Shown piece after piece: positions 1 through 9,760 of a stretch of DNA of 64,000 nucleotides; within the stretch, counting starts at the first letter, position 1, and each line of letters opens with the position of its first letter. A program made the position numbers and the translations under genes. This stretch comes from Methyloligella halotolerans (GTDB lineage Bacteria; Pseudomonadota; Alphaproteobacteria; Rhizobiales; Methyloligellaceae). A model generated the notes under the pieces. It was not told where the DNA came from and ran no database searches. It worked only from the letters and a program-made list of their open reading frames with translations. The stretch is from positions 161,501 through 225,500 of the forward strand of contig NZ_MASI01000003.1 in NCBI RefSeq assembly GCF_001708935.1, given 5' to 3'.

Positions 1-90
1 GAGGATTGGCAAAGCGTTGATCTTGCGTTCGATCACGCGCAGATTATGAAGCAGGCAATGCGGCTTGCGGCGCAGTCGGAGAGATCCTAG
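1..90 (+). CDS. C-terminal end of an unidentified protein (partial)
   Basis: The frame starting at base 1 is open for 29 codons and closes with TAG at 88-90. It encodes an Ala/Gln-rich helical tail ending in AAQSERS. The gene begins outside the window. The tail is too short to assign a family. It lies 61 bases upstream of hemH in the same direction, so the two may be cotranscribed. Confidence 0.45.
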   Translation, partial: EDWQSVDLAFDHAQIMKQAMRLAAQSERS

Positions 91-151
91 TGCGCTGTTC
101 CAGAATAATTTATTGAACGCCCGATCGAGGCGTCCCCAAAGGTTGCAAGGA

Positions 152-1201
152 ATGACTGAGAGGCCAGGGCCCTGCCAGTTCGCGGCGGAAAGACCAGGTG
201 TGAGCCATCCCGGCGGAAGGATCGGCGTGCTGCTCGTAAATCTCGGCACGCCCGACGATACGACCTATTGGCCGATGCGGCGCTACCTGAAGGAGTTTCT
301 CTCCGACCGCCGCGTGATCGAGACCCCTCGGGTGATCTGGTGGCCTGTGCTGAACGGCATCATCCTGACCGTCCGCCCGTCCAAGAGCGGACAGGCCTAC
401 GCTTCGATCTGGGACAACGAGCGGGGGGAATCGCCGCTGCGGACGATCACCCGCAACCAGGCCGAGAAGCTCGCCATCCGGTATGCGAGCATGCCGGAGA
501 TCGTCGTCGACTGGGCGATGCGTTACGGCACGCCCTCCATCGCCGCGCGGATCGATGCGCTGGCGAGCGCCGGCTGCGACCGTCTCCTGGTGTTTCCGCT
601 CTATCCGCAATATGCGGCGCCGACCACGGCCACGGTCAACGACAAGGCTTTTGAAGCGCTGCAGCAGATGCGCTTCCAACCGGCCGTTCGCACGGTTCCC
701 GCCTATCCGACCGATCCCGTCTATATCGAGGCGCTGGCCAATTCGGTGCGCAATCATCTCGCCAGGCTGGATTACGACCCGGAGGTGATCCTGGCCTCGT
801 TCCACGGGCTACCGAAGAAATATATCGAGAAGGGTGACCCCTATCAGGGGCAGTGCAAGGAGACGGCAGACGCCTTGCGCGCGGCGCTCGGTTTCGACGA
901 GCACGAATTCCGCCTTACCTTCCAGTCCCGCTTCGGGCCGGAAGAGTGGCTGACGCCTTACACCGACGAGACGGTGGAAGAGCTGGCCAAGGAAGGCGTG
1001 AAGAGCCTGGCGATCATGACGCCGGGCTTCGTCGCCGATTGCGTGGAGACGCTTGAGGAGATCAACGGCGAGGCCCGCGAGATCTTCGAGGAGCATGGCG
1101 GCGAGAAGTTCAGCTTCATCCCTTGCCTCAACGACAGCGACGACGGCATGCGGGTGCTGGAAGCGGTGATCGACCGCGAGCTTCAAGGCTGGGTCCGCTA
1201 G
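152..1201 (+). CDS. hemH: Ferrochelatase
   Basis: This 349-residue protein inserts Fe2+ into protoporphyrin IX, the last step of protoheme synthesis, in the cytoplasm or at the membrane. Visible family signatures are the N-terminal GVLLVNLGTPD, the SFHGLP motif carrying the catalytic His, the QSRFGPEEWL stretch and the C-terminal TPGFVADCVETLEE with the conserved acidic residues. The length is normal. An upstream in-frame ATG at 65 would add 29 unconserved Arg-rich residues, so I chose the ATG at 152, preceded by AAGG. The SPFH/NfeD genes follow. Confidence 0.93.
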   Translation: MTERPGPCQFAAERPGVSHPGGRIGVLLVNLGTPDDTTYWPMRRYLKEFLSDRRVIETPRVIWWPVLNGIILTVRPSKSGQAYASIWDNERGESPLRTITRNQAEKLAIRYASMPEIVVDWAMRYGTPSIAARIDALASAGCDRLLVFPLYPQYAAPTTATVNDKAFEALQQMRFQPAVRTVPAYPTDPVYIEALANSVRNHLARLDYDPEVILASFHGLPKKYIEKGDPYQGQCKETADALRAALGFDEHEFRLTFQSRFGPEEWLTPYTDETVEELAKEGVKSLAIMTPGFVADCVETLEEINGEAREIFEEHGGEKFSFIPCLNDSDDGMRVLEAVIDRELQGWVR

Positions 1202-1306
1202 CGGCGCCGACCGCCGGATTTCTATCGAGCCTGCACGACTTTTGGCTTAAGGTTCGCCTCCGAACGGGCCGGCATATGGTGTCGCGCGGCCGCTGGAGGA
1301 CCTTCG

Positions 1307-2284
1307 ATGTTCGGCTTCAATCTCTTCGTTCTCGTTCTGCTCGTCCTTTTCATCGTCGTCATTCTGGCGGGGGTGAAGGTGGTTCCGCAGGGGTACAACT
1401 ACACCGTCGAGCGGTTCGGCCGCTACACGCGGACCCTGCAGCCGGGCCTGACCATCATCATCCCCTTCATCGACAGGGTCGGCCGCAAGATCAACATGAT
1501 GGAGCAGGTCGCCGAGGTGCCGAGCCAGGAGGTGATCACCCGCGACAACGCCATGGTGCGGGTCGACGGGGTCTGCTTCTTCCAGGTGCTGGATGCCGCC
1601 CAGGCGAGCTACGAGGTCACCGACCTCGAGCTGGCGGTGATGAACCTCACCATGACCAATATCCGTACGGTGATGGGCGGGATGGATCTCGACGAGCTCC
1701 TGTCCCAGCGCGACGAGATCAACCATCGGCTGCTGCGGGTGGTCGACGACGCGACCCATAGCTGGGGGGTGAAGATCACCCGTATAGAGATCAAGGACAT
1801 CGAGCCGCCACGGGATCTGGTGGATGCCATGGCGCGGCAGATGAAGGCCGAGCGCGACAAGCGCGCCGCGATTCTGGTCGCCGAAGGCGAGCGGCAATCC
1901 GAGATCCTGGAGGCGGAAGGCCAGAAGCAGGCGCAGATTCTGGCTGCAGAAGGCCGGCGCGAAGCGGCCTACCGGGATGCCGAGGCGCGCGAGCGCGAGG
2001 CGGAGGCCGAAGCGAAGGCGACGACCATGGTCTCCGAGGCGATCGCGGCGGGCAACGTGCAGGCAATCAACTACTTCGTGGCCAACAAATATGTGGAGGC
2101 CCTGAAAGAGCTGGCGACGGCGAAGAACCAGAAGGTTCTCATGCTTCCGGTCGAGGCTGCATCGGTGATTGGCTCCATTGCCGGAGTGAGCGAGATCGCG
2201 CGCGAGGCCTTCGGCGGAAACGGCGGCAGCGGAACGCCTCCGGCGGACGGTGGCGTGCCCACGAGCGGAGCGCGGAAGCGCTAG
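1307..2284 (+). CDS. SPFH/Band 7 (stomatin-like) membrane protein, QmcA type
   Basis: A protein of 325 residues with one N-terminal membrane helix (about residues 3-23, [19 protein letters not shown]), then the SPFH domain opening with [20 protein letters not shown], and a long Ala/Glu/Arg-rich coiled coil (about 175-245). The Gly-rich C-terminus is probably disordered. Family members form large membrane-anchored cages involved in membrane microdomain organisation or protease control. The NfeD gene lies 35 bases downstream, the standard partner pair. Family assignment is secure; the cellular substrate is unknown. Confidence 0.88.
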   Translation: MFGFNLFVLVLLVLFIVVILAGVKVVPQGYNYTVERFGRYTRTLQPGLTIIIPFIDRVGRKINMMEQVAEVPSQEVITRDNAMVRVDGVCFFQVLDAAQASYEVTDLELAVMNLTMTNIRTVMGGMDLDELLSQRDEINHRLLRVVDDATHSWGVKITRIEIKDIEPPRDLVDAMARQMKAERDKRAAILVAEGERQSEILEAEGQKQAQILAAEGRREAAYRDAEAREREAEAEAKATTMVSEAIAAGNVQAINYFVANKYVEALKELATAKNQKVLMLPVEAASVIGSIAGVSEIAREAFGGNGGSGTPPADGGVPTSGARKR

Positions 2285-2319
2285 CCGTCGGACCGGAGCC
2301 TGGGCAGAGGGAGGACCCC

Positions 2320-2778
2320 ATGGAGGATGATTTCTTGTTCGGGCCCTGGGGCTGGATGATCCTGGCTGCGGCGCTGTTCGTGCTGGAGATCACGGCGCCC
2401 GGAATCTTCTTCATGTGGTTCGGGCTGGCCGCCGCCATCACCGGCCTCATCACCTTCGGCTATGACATCTCCTGGCAGTGGCAGCTCATCGCTTTCGGCG
2501 TGCTCTCGCTCATCGCCGTGGGGCTGGCAGCACGCTATCTCCGCAACCATCCGCTGGCGAGCGAGCGCCCGCTCCTGAACCTGCGGGCAACCCGCCACGT
2601 GGGGAAGACCTACATCCTCGTCGATCCCATCGAGGACGGGCGGGGCAGCGTGCGGATCGGCGACAGCGTCTGGCGGGTGTCGGGGCCCGAGCTGCCGGCC
2701 GGCGAGAAGGTGACGGTCACGGGGGCGGATGGAACACTCCTTTACGTTACCAAAGCCGGAGAGAGCGGGCAGGCCTAA
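2320..2778 (+). CDS. NfeD family membrane protein
   Basis: The product has 152 residues with about three transmembrane segments in the first 75 (WGWMILAAALFVLEITAPGIF and following), then a soluble OB-fold-like C-terminal domain (about 90-150). This is the short NfeD form without the ClpP-like protease domain. NfeD proteins are encoded beside SPFH proteins and are thought to assemble with them; the SPFH gene ends 35 bases upstream. The start ATG has a GGGAGGA Shine-Dalgarno sequence. A hairpin follows the stop. Confidence 0.85.
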   Translation: MEDDFLFGPWGWMILAAALFVLEITAPGIFFMWFGLAAAITGLITFGYDISWQWQLIAFGVLSLIAVGLAARYLRNHPLASERPLLNLRATRHVGKTYILVDPIEDGRGSVRIGDSVWRVSGPELPAGEKVTVTGADGTLLYVTKAGESGQA

Positions 2779-2784
2779 GAACTG

Positions 2785-2801
2785 TTACGGTGGCGCCGTA
2801 A
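2785..2801 (+). terminator. Short hairpin after the SPFH-NfeD pair
   Basis: TTACGG (2785-2790) and CCGTAA (2796-2801) form a 6-bp stem with a 5-nt loop, starting 6 bases after the NfeD stop and followed by ATTTC. The T-tract is poor, so this is only a possible terminator. Confidence 0.35.
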
Positions 2802-2885
2802 TTTCGCCTCTTGCAACCTGAGGATGGGTTTCAGGATTTAATAAGCGTGAGGTAGCGACCGAACGCCTCGCATTTGGGAGGACGA

Positions 2886-4520
2886 ATGGCCGACATCGTA
2901 ATCATCAATCCACGCTTCGACGTCTCCTTCTGGGGGATGGAACATTGCATGGGGCTGCTGGGCAAGAAGGCCAATCTGCCCGTTGCCTGCCTCGGGCTGC
3001 TCGCTGCCCTCGTTCCCGATCACCATGATGTCGAGGTCGTCGACGAGAATGTCGAGGACATCGATTTCGACAGGCTCGGCCGGGCGGATCTCGTCTGCCT
3101 GACTGGCATGAGCATCCAGGGACGCCGCATCGGCGAGATCCTGGAGGAGGTGCGCAAGCGTGGCGTGATGACGGTTGTTGGCGGTCCCATGGCCACGGTG
3201 GAGCCGGAGCAGCTCGACGGGCTGTGCGACGTGATCTTCGTCGGCGAGGCGGACACCACCTGGCCCCAGTTTATCGAGGACTGGGAGAACGGCACCTACA
3301 AGACGCGCTACGAGCAGACCGAGAAGACGGATGTCGCGACCCTGCCGCTGCCGCGGGTCGAGCTTCTCAAGGCCGAGCGCTACATGTTCGGGAGCATGCA
3401 GATCTCCCGCGGCTGTCCGTTCACCTGCGAGTTCTGCGACATCATCGTGACCTTCGGGCGCAAGCCGCGGCTGAAGACGTCCGACCAGGTGCTCGCCGAG
3501 CTGGAATCCTTCGAGAAGGCCGGGCTGAAGATCGTTTTCATCGTCGACGACAATCTGATCGGCAACAAGAAGGCCATCAAGCCGATCCTGCGGGACATCA
3601 TCGCGTGGCAGCAGAAGCGGGCCTATCCGCTGACCCTGTTCACCGAGGCGTCACTCGACCTCGCCGAGGACGAGGAGTTGATGGAGCTAATGGGGCTTGC
3701 CAACTTCCAGAGCGTCTTCATCGGCATCGAGACGCCGAACGAAGAGTCCCTCAAGGAAACCAAGAAGCTCCAGAACGTCCGGCCCAATGCGGGCTCGCTG
3801 CTGGACCGGGTGCACCGCATCCAGGACCACGGGCTCGATGTCTGGTGCGGCATGATCGTGGGCTTCGACCACGACAAGCAGGACATCTTCCAGATCATGC
3901 CGAAGTTCCTTTCGGATGCCCGCATCTCCGCGGCGCTGATCGGCATGCTGCACGCCATCCCCACGACGCCGCTCTACAAGCGCCTGAAGGAGGCGGACCG
4001 CCTGAACGACGACGACGGCTCGGAGCGTTACGGCACCAACGTCATCCCGCTGGGTATGAGCCGGGAGGAGCTGCGCGACGGCTTCGTCGAGGTGATGAGC
4101 AAGTCCTACGGGGAGGAGGCTTATTTCGAGCGGCTGGATTCGTTGTTCGTCGACGAGCGCTTCCAGTTCGTCATTCACAATCTGCCCTATTGGTGGAAGC
4201 ACCCTTTCGCCTTCGCCAAGCGCGCCACGCTGAACTATATCCGCTTCGCGGTGGTCGCTTCGCGGCTGTTGCGCATGGTGGAGGACGACGAGATGCGGGC
4301 CCGCTACCGCAAGCAGCTCATGCGGATCATGAAGAGCCGCAGCCTGGAGCCGCATATCCTGTTCGTCTACGTGATCAAGATGGCGCAGCATTATCACTTC
4401 AAGGCGCTGGCGAACGAGCTGGCCCAGGCCTATGGCGGCAAGGATGTGATGCCGAATGCCGGCCGGTCCTTCAGCCGTCTGCGCCGCCCGGCGCCGCCGA
4501 TCGCAGCGATGGCGTCTTAG
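2886..4520 (+). CDS. B12-binding radical SAM protein (DUF4070-type)
   Basis: A 544-residue protein. Residues 1-150 form a cobalamin-binding Rossmann-like domain (LVCLTGMSIQGRRIGEI, VVGGPMATVEPEQL). Residues 175-400 are the radical SAM core with the cluster motif SRGCPFTCEFCD (C-x3-C-x2-C). The C-terminal third resembles DUF4070. The ATG at 2886 follows GGGAGGAC; an in-frame ATG at 2874 lies inside that ribosome site and was rejected. Related enzymes methylate unactivated carbons, including hopanoid methylases such as HpnP, but no hopanoid genes are beside it, so the substrate is not assigned. It is apparently a single-gene unit. Confidence 0.8.
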   Translation: MADIVIINPRFDVSFWGMEHCMGLLGKKANLPVACLGLLAALVPDHHDVEVVDENVEDIDFDRLGRADLVCLTGMSIQGRRIGEILEEVRKRGVMTVVGGPMATVEPEQLDGLCDVIFVGEADTTWPQFIEDWENGTYKTRYEQTEKTDVATLPLPRVELLKAERYMFGSMQISRGCPFTCEFCDIIVTFGRKPRLKTSDQVLAELESFEKAGLKIVFIVDDNLIGNKKAIKPILRDIIAWQQKRAYPLTLFTEASLDLAEDEELMELMGLANFQSVFIGIETPNEESLKETKKLQNVRPNAGSLLDRVHRIQDHGLDVWCGMIVGFDHDKQDIFQIMPKFLSDARISAALIGMLHAIPTTPLYKRLKEADRLNDDDGSERYGTNVIPLGMSREELRDGFVEVMSKSYGEEAYFERLDSLFVDERFQFVIHNLPYWWKHPFAFAKRATLNYIRFAVVASRLLRMVEDDEMRARYRKQLMRIMKSRSLEPHILFVYVIKMAQHYHFKALANELAQAYGGKDVMPNAGRSFSRLRRPAPPIAAMAS

Positions 4521-4540
4521 GGGATCAGCGCATCCGTCCT

Positions 4541-4645
4541 GTCATTGCCGGGCTTGACCCGGCAATCCAATACGCCCTGGGCTGCTCGATTTGCGCTGCC
4601 GGCGGTTGCTGGATCCTCGGGTCGCGTTTCGCTTGCCCGAGGACA
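4541..4645. repeat. REP-like palindrome pair, copy 1
   Basis: An intergenic mosaic between convergent genes. The first half (4541-4569) is GTCATTGCCGGG-CTTGA-CCCGGCAATCCA, an imperfect palindrome. The second half (about 4609-4643) has GGATCCTCGGG and CCCGAGGACAA arms around a Gly/Cys-rich loop. Similar elements occur near 7611, 17431, 53972 and 57581 in this window. Confidence 0.7.
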
Positions 4646-4657
4646 ACGCTTGGCGCC

Positions 4658-5722
4658 CTAAACCACGCCGGCGCGGAGCAGGTCGTGGATGTGGATAATG
4701 CCCACGGGCTTGCCGCTCTCCACCACGAACAGCGCGGTGAAGGGGCGATCGCTCATATTCATGATGGCGAGGGCCTCGGAGCTCATGGTGTCGGGCGCGA
4801 CCGTCTTCGGATCGGCGGTCATGATGTCGCCGGCGCAGGACTCCAACAGTCCATTACCCATATGGCGGCGCAAATCGCCGTCGGTGATAATGCCGATGAG
4901 CCGGTTCGACTGATCCACCACACCAAGACAGCCGAAAGCCTTCTCGGTCATGACGACCAGGGCCTCAGCCATGGGGGTCTCGGCGGCGGTGATGGGCAGC
5001 CGGTCTTCCTTGTGCATCAGGTCTGAGACGAATTTCAGCTTGGCACCGAGCTTGCCGCCCGGATGGAAGATCTTGAAGTCGCCCGCCGTGAAGCCCTTGC
5101 TCTCCAGAAGCGCGATGGCGAGGCTGTCGCCCAGCGCCAGCTGCATGGTCGTCGAGGTGGTGGGCGCCAGGCCCAGCGGGCAGGCTTCCTTGGCCTGGGG
5201 CAGGGCGAGGACGATCTCGGCGGCCTCGGCGAGGGTGCTTTCCGCGTTCGAGGTCACTGCGATGAGCGGCACGGCGAAGCGGCTGGAATAGGAAACGATG
5301 TTGCCCAGCTCGATGGTCTCGCCCGACCATGAGAAGGCGAGGATCATGTCCTGGCCGGTGATCATCCCCATGTCGCCGTGGCTTGCCTCGGTCGGATGGA
5401 CAAAATAAGCGGGCGTTCCGGTGGACGAGAGGGTGGCGGCAACCTTCAGACCGATATGGCCGCTCTTGCCGATGCCGGTGACGATGACGCGGCCCTGGCA
5501 GGCACGGATGGCTTTGACGGCTTCGGCAAAACTATCGGCGAGATCGGTGCGCAGCGCCGCTTCAAGGGCGCGCAGTCCCTGAACCTCCAGTTCCAGAGTG
5601 CGGGCGGCCGCGCCGATGGCGTCGGTCTGGATATCCTGGTGGGGGAGGTCGCGCACCTGCTCCCCGTCGCCCCGATCGCTGAGGCCTTCAGGCACGCCTT
5701 TATGGCCGAGGCTCGCCGACAT
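4658..5722 (-). CDS. kdsD: Arabinose-5-phosphate isomerase, KpsF/GutQ family
   Basis: This enzyme interconverts ribulose-5-phosphate and arabinose-5-phosphate, the first step toward Kdo for lipopolysaccharide. The 354-residue product has an N-terminal SIS domain (GIGKSGHIGLKVAATL, then PTEASHGDMGMI with the catalytic His region) and two CBS domains (about 230-350, e.g. VVDQSNRLIGIITDGDLRRH). The upstream frame stays open for 44 codons, but the ATG at 5722 has AGGAGAGA before it and fits the family start. It is transcribed divergently from the outer-membrane protein gene. Other sugar-phosphate isomerase specificity within the family cannot be excluded. Confidence 0.9.
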   Translation of the reverse strand: MSASLGHKGVPEGLSDRGDGEQVRDLPHQDIQTDAIGAAARTLELEVQGLRALEAALRTDLADSFAEAVKAIRACQGRVIVTGIGKSGHIGLKVAATLSSTGTPAYFVHPTEASHGDMGMITGQDMILAFSWSGETIELGNIVSYSSRFAVPLIAVTSNAESTLAEAAEIVLALPQAKEACPLGLAPTTSTTMQLALGDSLAIALLESKGFTAGDFKIFHPGGKLGAKLKFVSDLMHKEDRLPITAAETPMAEALVVMTEKAFGCLGVVDQSNRLIGIITDGDLRRHMGNGLLESCAGDIMTADPKTVAPDTMSSEALAIMNMSDRPFTALFVVESGKPVGIIHIHDLLRAGVV

Positions 5723-5904
5723 ACTGGCTCTCTCCTGCTGCTTTCCCGATTGGTCTAGCACGATTTTGGCGGGCTTAAGGCTGCCGGAATCGCTCCATTG
5801 CGAAACATGCCTAAACGCCTCGTTAACTCTATGGCCGCTACGGTCGAAGGACAACGTCCGGAGAGACGGGTTTCAACCGTTTTCCGGCAGCAATTCCCGA
5901 GGGT

Positions 5905-7599
5905 TTGTCCTTGCCGCGTCCTCCTCATATCAGCGCTGCGGACGCTCTCGCGGTCGCATTGCTCATAAGCGTGAGCTTCGCTGCGCCCTGCCTGGCGCAG
6001 AGCGACGACGCACCCATGCTCCGCGGCCCCATCACGCCTGAAGTCCAGGAAGAGGAAGCGGACGACGCCGAAGGCTATTTCGGCGGCCGGGCAACCATCA
6101 CAGATCCCTATGCGGCCGGCACCCCCGATACCGGCAGCAGCGACGAGACCGCGCCGGACGACGTCACTGGCGATATGGGGCTGGTCGGCCCGGGGGAGGA
6201 CGGGCAGACCCTCGATTCCGGGCTTGGCGATACGGGCTATGCCGAAGGCGACGCCCTGGGCGGGCTCGGCGACGGGCCGGAGCCGGCCGAGCTTGCTACC
6301 GGCGTGGATGCCAGCCGGCTGGGGGACGGACCGACCATGTCGGAGGCCGACCGTATCGTGAAGGAGGCTGCGCAGCTTTCGAGCGGGCGGATGGACGGCG
6401 CGCCCCTGCCGCCCGGCGTGCCCGTCTCGCCCGGCGCTGCCAATCCGGACGAAGACCCTTACGCGCCGCTCGGCACCCGGATCGGCAGCTTCATCCTCTA
6501 TTCGGAGCTGGTGGCGGACATCACGGCGACGGACAATGTGCTCGCCACGCGAAACAACCCTCAATCGGACTGGGCGCCGGAGCTGCAGCCGGATTTCCGC
6601 CTCGACTCCAATTGGAGCCGACATGCGCTTTCGGCCGATCTCAACGGGGACTGGAGCTGGTACCAGAACTACGAGAGCCAGAACACGCGCAACTATCAGG
6701 CGCTGATCGACGGGCGTCTCGACGTGACCCGCAAGACCAATCTCACGCTGGAGCTGGAGAAGAGCCAGGTCGCAGAAGGCCGTGGCCAGGAGAACCTGCC
6801 CGATGCGGGCGTGTTCAGCTCCGATCTCGACGAGCAGCATCTCACTGCCGGCGCCAATCACCGGTTCAACCGGCTGGGCCTGGCGCTGCAGGGCACGGTC
6901 ACCGATTACGACTATTCGAATATCGTCCTGATCGGCGAGAACCCGGACGATCCGACGAACACGCTCGATCGCGACTACGTGGAGAAGGATATCGGGCTGA
7001 GAGGCTCCTACGAATTCAACCCGAACATGACGGGCTTCGTCGATACGCAACTGGTGAAGCGGGATTACAAGGCGCAATTCTCCGCCGGCGGGAACGAGCT
7101 CGGCTCGGAGGGCTATCGCCTTCAGGCGGGTCTCGCCTTCGGTCTGTTCGGCAATATCACCGGCGAGGTGGGCATGGGCTATGGCGTCCAGGATCCGATC
7201 GACGAGGATTTCGAGCTGGTCGACGGCTTCCTGCTCAATGCCGACGTGCTCTGGCAGATCACGCCGCTGACATCGTTGAGCCTGCAGGCCCGGACGAATC
7301 TCGACGAGACCACGGCGATCGATGCGGCGGGCGCATTCGGCCGGTTCTACGGGGCCACCCTGAGCCACGAGCTGCGGGAGAACGTGATCCTCGGCGGCTT
7401 CATCACCTACGATACCGCCGACTATATCGGCACCGACCTCAGCGACGAGTCATGGCGGGAAGGGGTGACGGCCGAATACATCTTCAACCGGAACATGGCG
7501 CTGGTGGCGAGCTACGAGCATACGGATTACACGAGCTCGGATCCGGCGGGGGACTATACGTCCAACGACGTCACCGTCGGCATGCGCCTGCGGAAGTGA
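5905..7599 (+). CDS. Outer-membrane beta-barrel protein (BBP2_2/DUF2320-like)
   Basis: A protein of 564 residues. The N-terminus has a signal peptide (about 1-32, ALAVALLISVSFAAPCLAQ, cleavage after LAQ), then an acidic Gly/Asp-rich low-complexity region to about 190, then a C-terminal barrel of about 370 residues with alternating aromatic/polar strands and a terminal VGMRLRK strand. This layout matches the putative beta-barrel porin 2 group found near exopolysaccharide genes; kdsD, galU and galE are adjacent. No ATG is available near the signal peptide: TTG at 5905 (after GAGGG) is used, with TTG at 5911 as an alternative. Role in polysaccharide export is inference. Confidence 0.7.
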   Translation: MSLPRPPHISAADALAVALLISVSFAAPCLAQSDDAPMLRGPITPEVQEEEADDAEGYFGGRATITDPYAAGTPDTGSSDETAPDDVTGDMGLVGPGEDGQTLDSGLGDTGYAEGDALGGLGDGPEPAELATGVDASRLGDGPTMSEADRIVKEAAQLSSGRMDGAPLPPGVPVSPGAANPDEDPYAPLGTRIGSFILYSELVADITATDNVLATRNNPQSDWAPELQPDFRLDSNWSRHALSADLNGDWSWYQNYESQNTRNYQALIDGRLDVTRKTNLTLELEKSQVAEGRGQENLPDAGVFSSDLDEQHLTAGANHRFNRLGLALQGTVTDYDYSNIVLIGENPDDPTNTLDRDYVEKDIGLRGSYEFNPNMTGFVDTQLVKRDYKAQFSAGGNELGSEGYRLQAGLAFGLFGNITGEVGMGYGVQDPIDEDFELVDGFLLNADVLWQITPLTSLSLQARTNLDETTAIDAAGAFGRFYGATLSHELRENVILGGFITYDTADYIGTDLSDESWREGVTAEYIFNRNMALVASYEHTDYTSSDPAGDYTSNDVTVGMRLRK

Positions 7600-7610
7600 A
7601 GTTTGAGCGA

Positions 7611-7707
7611 GTCATTACTGGGCTTGTCCCGGCAATCCACGAACACCGATCCGTCGAAAGAACACCTTCAGGGTTATGGATGCCCGGCACAAGGCCGGGC
7701 ATGACAC
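7611..7707. repeat. REP-like palindrome pair, copy 2
   Basis: Two palindromes in the convergent gap between the beta-barrel gene and galU: GTCATTACTGGG-CTTGT-CCCGGCAATCCA (7611-7639) and GGATGCCCGGC-ACAAG-GCCGGGCATGACA (7679-7707). They are in opposite orientation, as in BIME-type pairs. Confidence 0.7.
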
Positions 7708-7722
7708 CGAGCTAGGCTCGAC

Positions 7723-8597
7723 CTACGGCAGGAGCCGGCGAATCTCCGCCTCGAACTGCTCGGCCAGATCCTCGCGGTCCAGCCCGTAGGCGACATTGGC
7801 AGCCAGGAATCCGATCTTGGAGCCGCAATCGTAGGCGGTGCCGTCGCATTTGATGGCGTGGAAGGGCTGATCCTGGAGCAGCTTCAGCATGGCGTCGGTG
7901 ATCTGGATCTCGCCGCCTGCGCCGGTTTCCTGATTGGACAGGATCTCAAAGATCTCCGGCTGCAGGATGTAGCGGCCGAGAATGCTCAGATTGGACGGCG
8001 CGTCTTCGGGGGCCGGTTTCTCGACCATGCCGTCCACGGGAAAGATCTTACCGTCGCCTTCGCCGACGCTTAGGATGCCGTAGCTGGAGACGGCTTCTTT
8101 CGGCACTTCCTCGACGGCGAGGATGTTGCCGCCGTGCTCGTCGTAGACATCCATCATCTGGGCGAGGCAGCCCTTGCCGTCGGATTTGACCAGAACATCG
8201 GGAAGGATCAGCGCGAACGGTTCGTTGCCGACGAGCTCGCGGGCGCACCAGACGGCGTGACCGAGGCCAAGCGGGTCCTGCTGGCGGGTGAAGCTGGTCT
8301 GGCCGGCCAGGGGCAGCTCGTCGTTGAGATGGGCGAGCGCTTCGTTCTTGCCGCGCTCCGCCAAGGTGCGGTCGAGCTCGAAATTCCGGTCGAAATGGTC
8401 CTCGATGACGCCCTTACCGCGGCCGGTCACGAAGATCAGGTGCTCGATGCCCGCGGCGATCGCCTCATCGACGACGTGCTGGATGAGCGGGCGGTCCACC
8501 ACCGTCAGCATCTCCTTCGGCATGGCTTGGTGGCTGGCAGGAAGCGGGTGCCGAGACCGGCGACGGGAAACACAGCCTTGCGAACCGGGGCGCTCAT
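7723..8597 (-). CDS. galU: UTP--glucose-1-phosphate uridylyltransferase, one frameshift
   Basis: Makes UDP-glucose from UTP and glucose-1-phosphate, feeding the GalE epimerase encoded next door. The main frame (7723-8523) begins at MPKEML, inside the family's nucleotide-binding signature. The missing N-terminus (MSAPVRKAVFPVAGLGTRFL) is present in another frame starting at the ATG at 8597. One base is missing at about 8524-8526 (AAG-CCATG where AAG-GCCATG is expected). With it restored the protein is 291 residues, a normal GalU length, including VEKPAPEDAPSN. Probably a sequencing deletion; otherwise the gene is broken. Confidence 0.87.
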
Positions 8598-8707
8598 TCA
8601 GTCCTCATACGTGTTAGGAGGGCAGCAGGGGAGAAATTCTGCGCGGCTACCGTCCTTCAACCACTTTCGGATATCAAGAGGCGAATTCTTCAATCGGAGA
8701 TTTTCGG

Positions 8708-9700
8708 ATGAGCGTGCTCGTGACCGGCGGTGCCGGCTATATTGGCAGTCACATGGTGCTGGCGCTGAACGATGCCGGGGAGGATGTCGTGGTGCTCGAC
8801 AATCTCTCCACCGGCTTCTCCTGGGCGGTGGCCGAGCCGGCTAAGCTCGTGGTCGGCGATATCGGCGACCAGGCCCTGGTGCGCGATCTTATCGAGCGAG
8901 AGAAGGTCGATGCGATCATCCATTTCGCCGGTTCCATCGTGGTGCCGGACTCCGTGGCCGATCCGCTCGGCTACTATCTCAACAACACCTGCAAATCCCG
9001 GGCGCTGATCGATTGCGCGGTGAACGCAGGCGTGAAGCATTTCATCTTCTCGTCCACCGCCGCCGTCTACGGTATGCCGGAGGAGAACCCGGTCTCCGAA
9101 GAGGCGTCCCTCAACCCGATCTCGCCTTACGGCAGCTCCAAGCTGATGACCGAGATGATGCTGCGGGACACGGCGCTCGCCTTCGACCTGAACTACGTCG
9201 CCTTGCGCTATTTCAACGTCGCGGGGGCCGACGGTCAGGGCCGGAGCGGGCAATCAACGCCGCGCGCGACCCATCTGATCAAGGTTGCGGTGCAGGCGGC
9301 GCTGGGCCAGCGGCCAAAGCTGGAGGTATTCGGCACCGACTATCCCACGCCGGACGGCACGTGCATCCGCGACTACATCCATGTCTCCGATCTGGTGGCG
9401 GCCCATCTGGCGGCCCTTCGCTATCTGCGCGAAGGCGGCCGGTCGGAGGTCATCAATTGCGGCTACGGTAACGGCTATTCCGTGTTCCAGGTGATCGAGG
9501 CGGTCAAGCGGGTCTCCGGCGTCGACTTCCCCGTCGATCAGGGGCCGCGGCGTCCCGGCGATCCGGCGGCGCTGGTGGCCGGAGTGGAGCGCATCGGCAA
9601 GGTGCTCGGCTGGACGCCGGAACGGGACGATCTCGATCAGATCGTCGCCGACGCGCTCCGCTGGGAGCGCCATCTCGAGGATATGGCCGCCCAGTCCTGA
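8708..9700 (+). CDS. galE: UDP-glucose 4-epimerase
   Basis: Interconverts UDP-glucose and UDP-galactose with bound NAD+. The 330-residue product has the Rossmann motif VTGGAGYIGSH at the extreme N-terminus, the FSSTAAVYG segment, the catalytic YGSSK (Y-x3-K) and the CIRDYIHVSDL motif, all typical of GalE/ExoB. Length is normal. It is divergent from galU across about 110 bases that must hold both promoters. Together with galU it supplies sugar nucleotides for surface polysaccharides. Confidence 0.93.
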   Translation: MSVLVTGGAGYIGSHMVLALNDAGEDVVVLDNLSTGFSWAVAEPAKLVVGDIGDQALVRDLIEREKVDAIIHFAGSIVVPDSVADPLGYYLNNTCKSRALIDCAVNAGVKHFIFSSTAAVYGMPEENPVSEEASLNPISPYGSSKLMTEMMLRDTALAFDLNYVALRYFNVAGADGQGRSGQSTPRATHLIKVAVQAALGQRPKLEVFGTDYPTPDGTCIRDYIHVSDLVAAHLAALRYLREGGRSEVINCGYGNGYSVFQVIEAVKRVSGVDFPVDQGPRRPGDPAALVAGVERIGKVLGWTPERDDLDQIVADALRWERHLEDMAAQS

Positions 9701-9760
9701 CGGCCGCAGATGCGCCGTTTCGTCTTTCCATGGGGAAGGGAGGGCGGCACACTGGCCGGC

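Noticed and set aside
3224..5026. 600-codon plus-strand frame overlapping the radical SAM gene and running into kdsD
   Set aside because: It is the +2 shadow of the radical SAM gene followed by the antisense of kdsD; Arg/Gly-rich with no family.
5755..7368. Minus-strand open frame of 537 codons opposite the beta-barrel gene
   Set aside because: The plus-strand product has a signal peptide and barrel pattern; the antisense frame has neither motifs nor a ribosome site.
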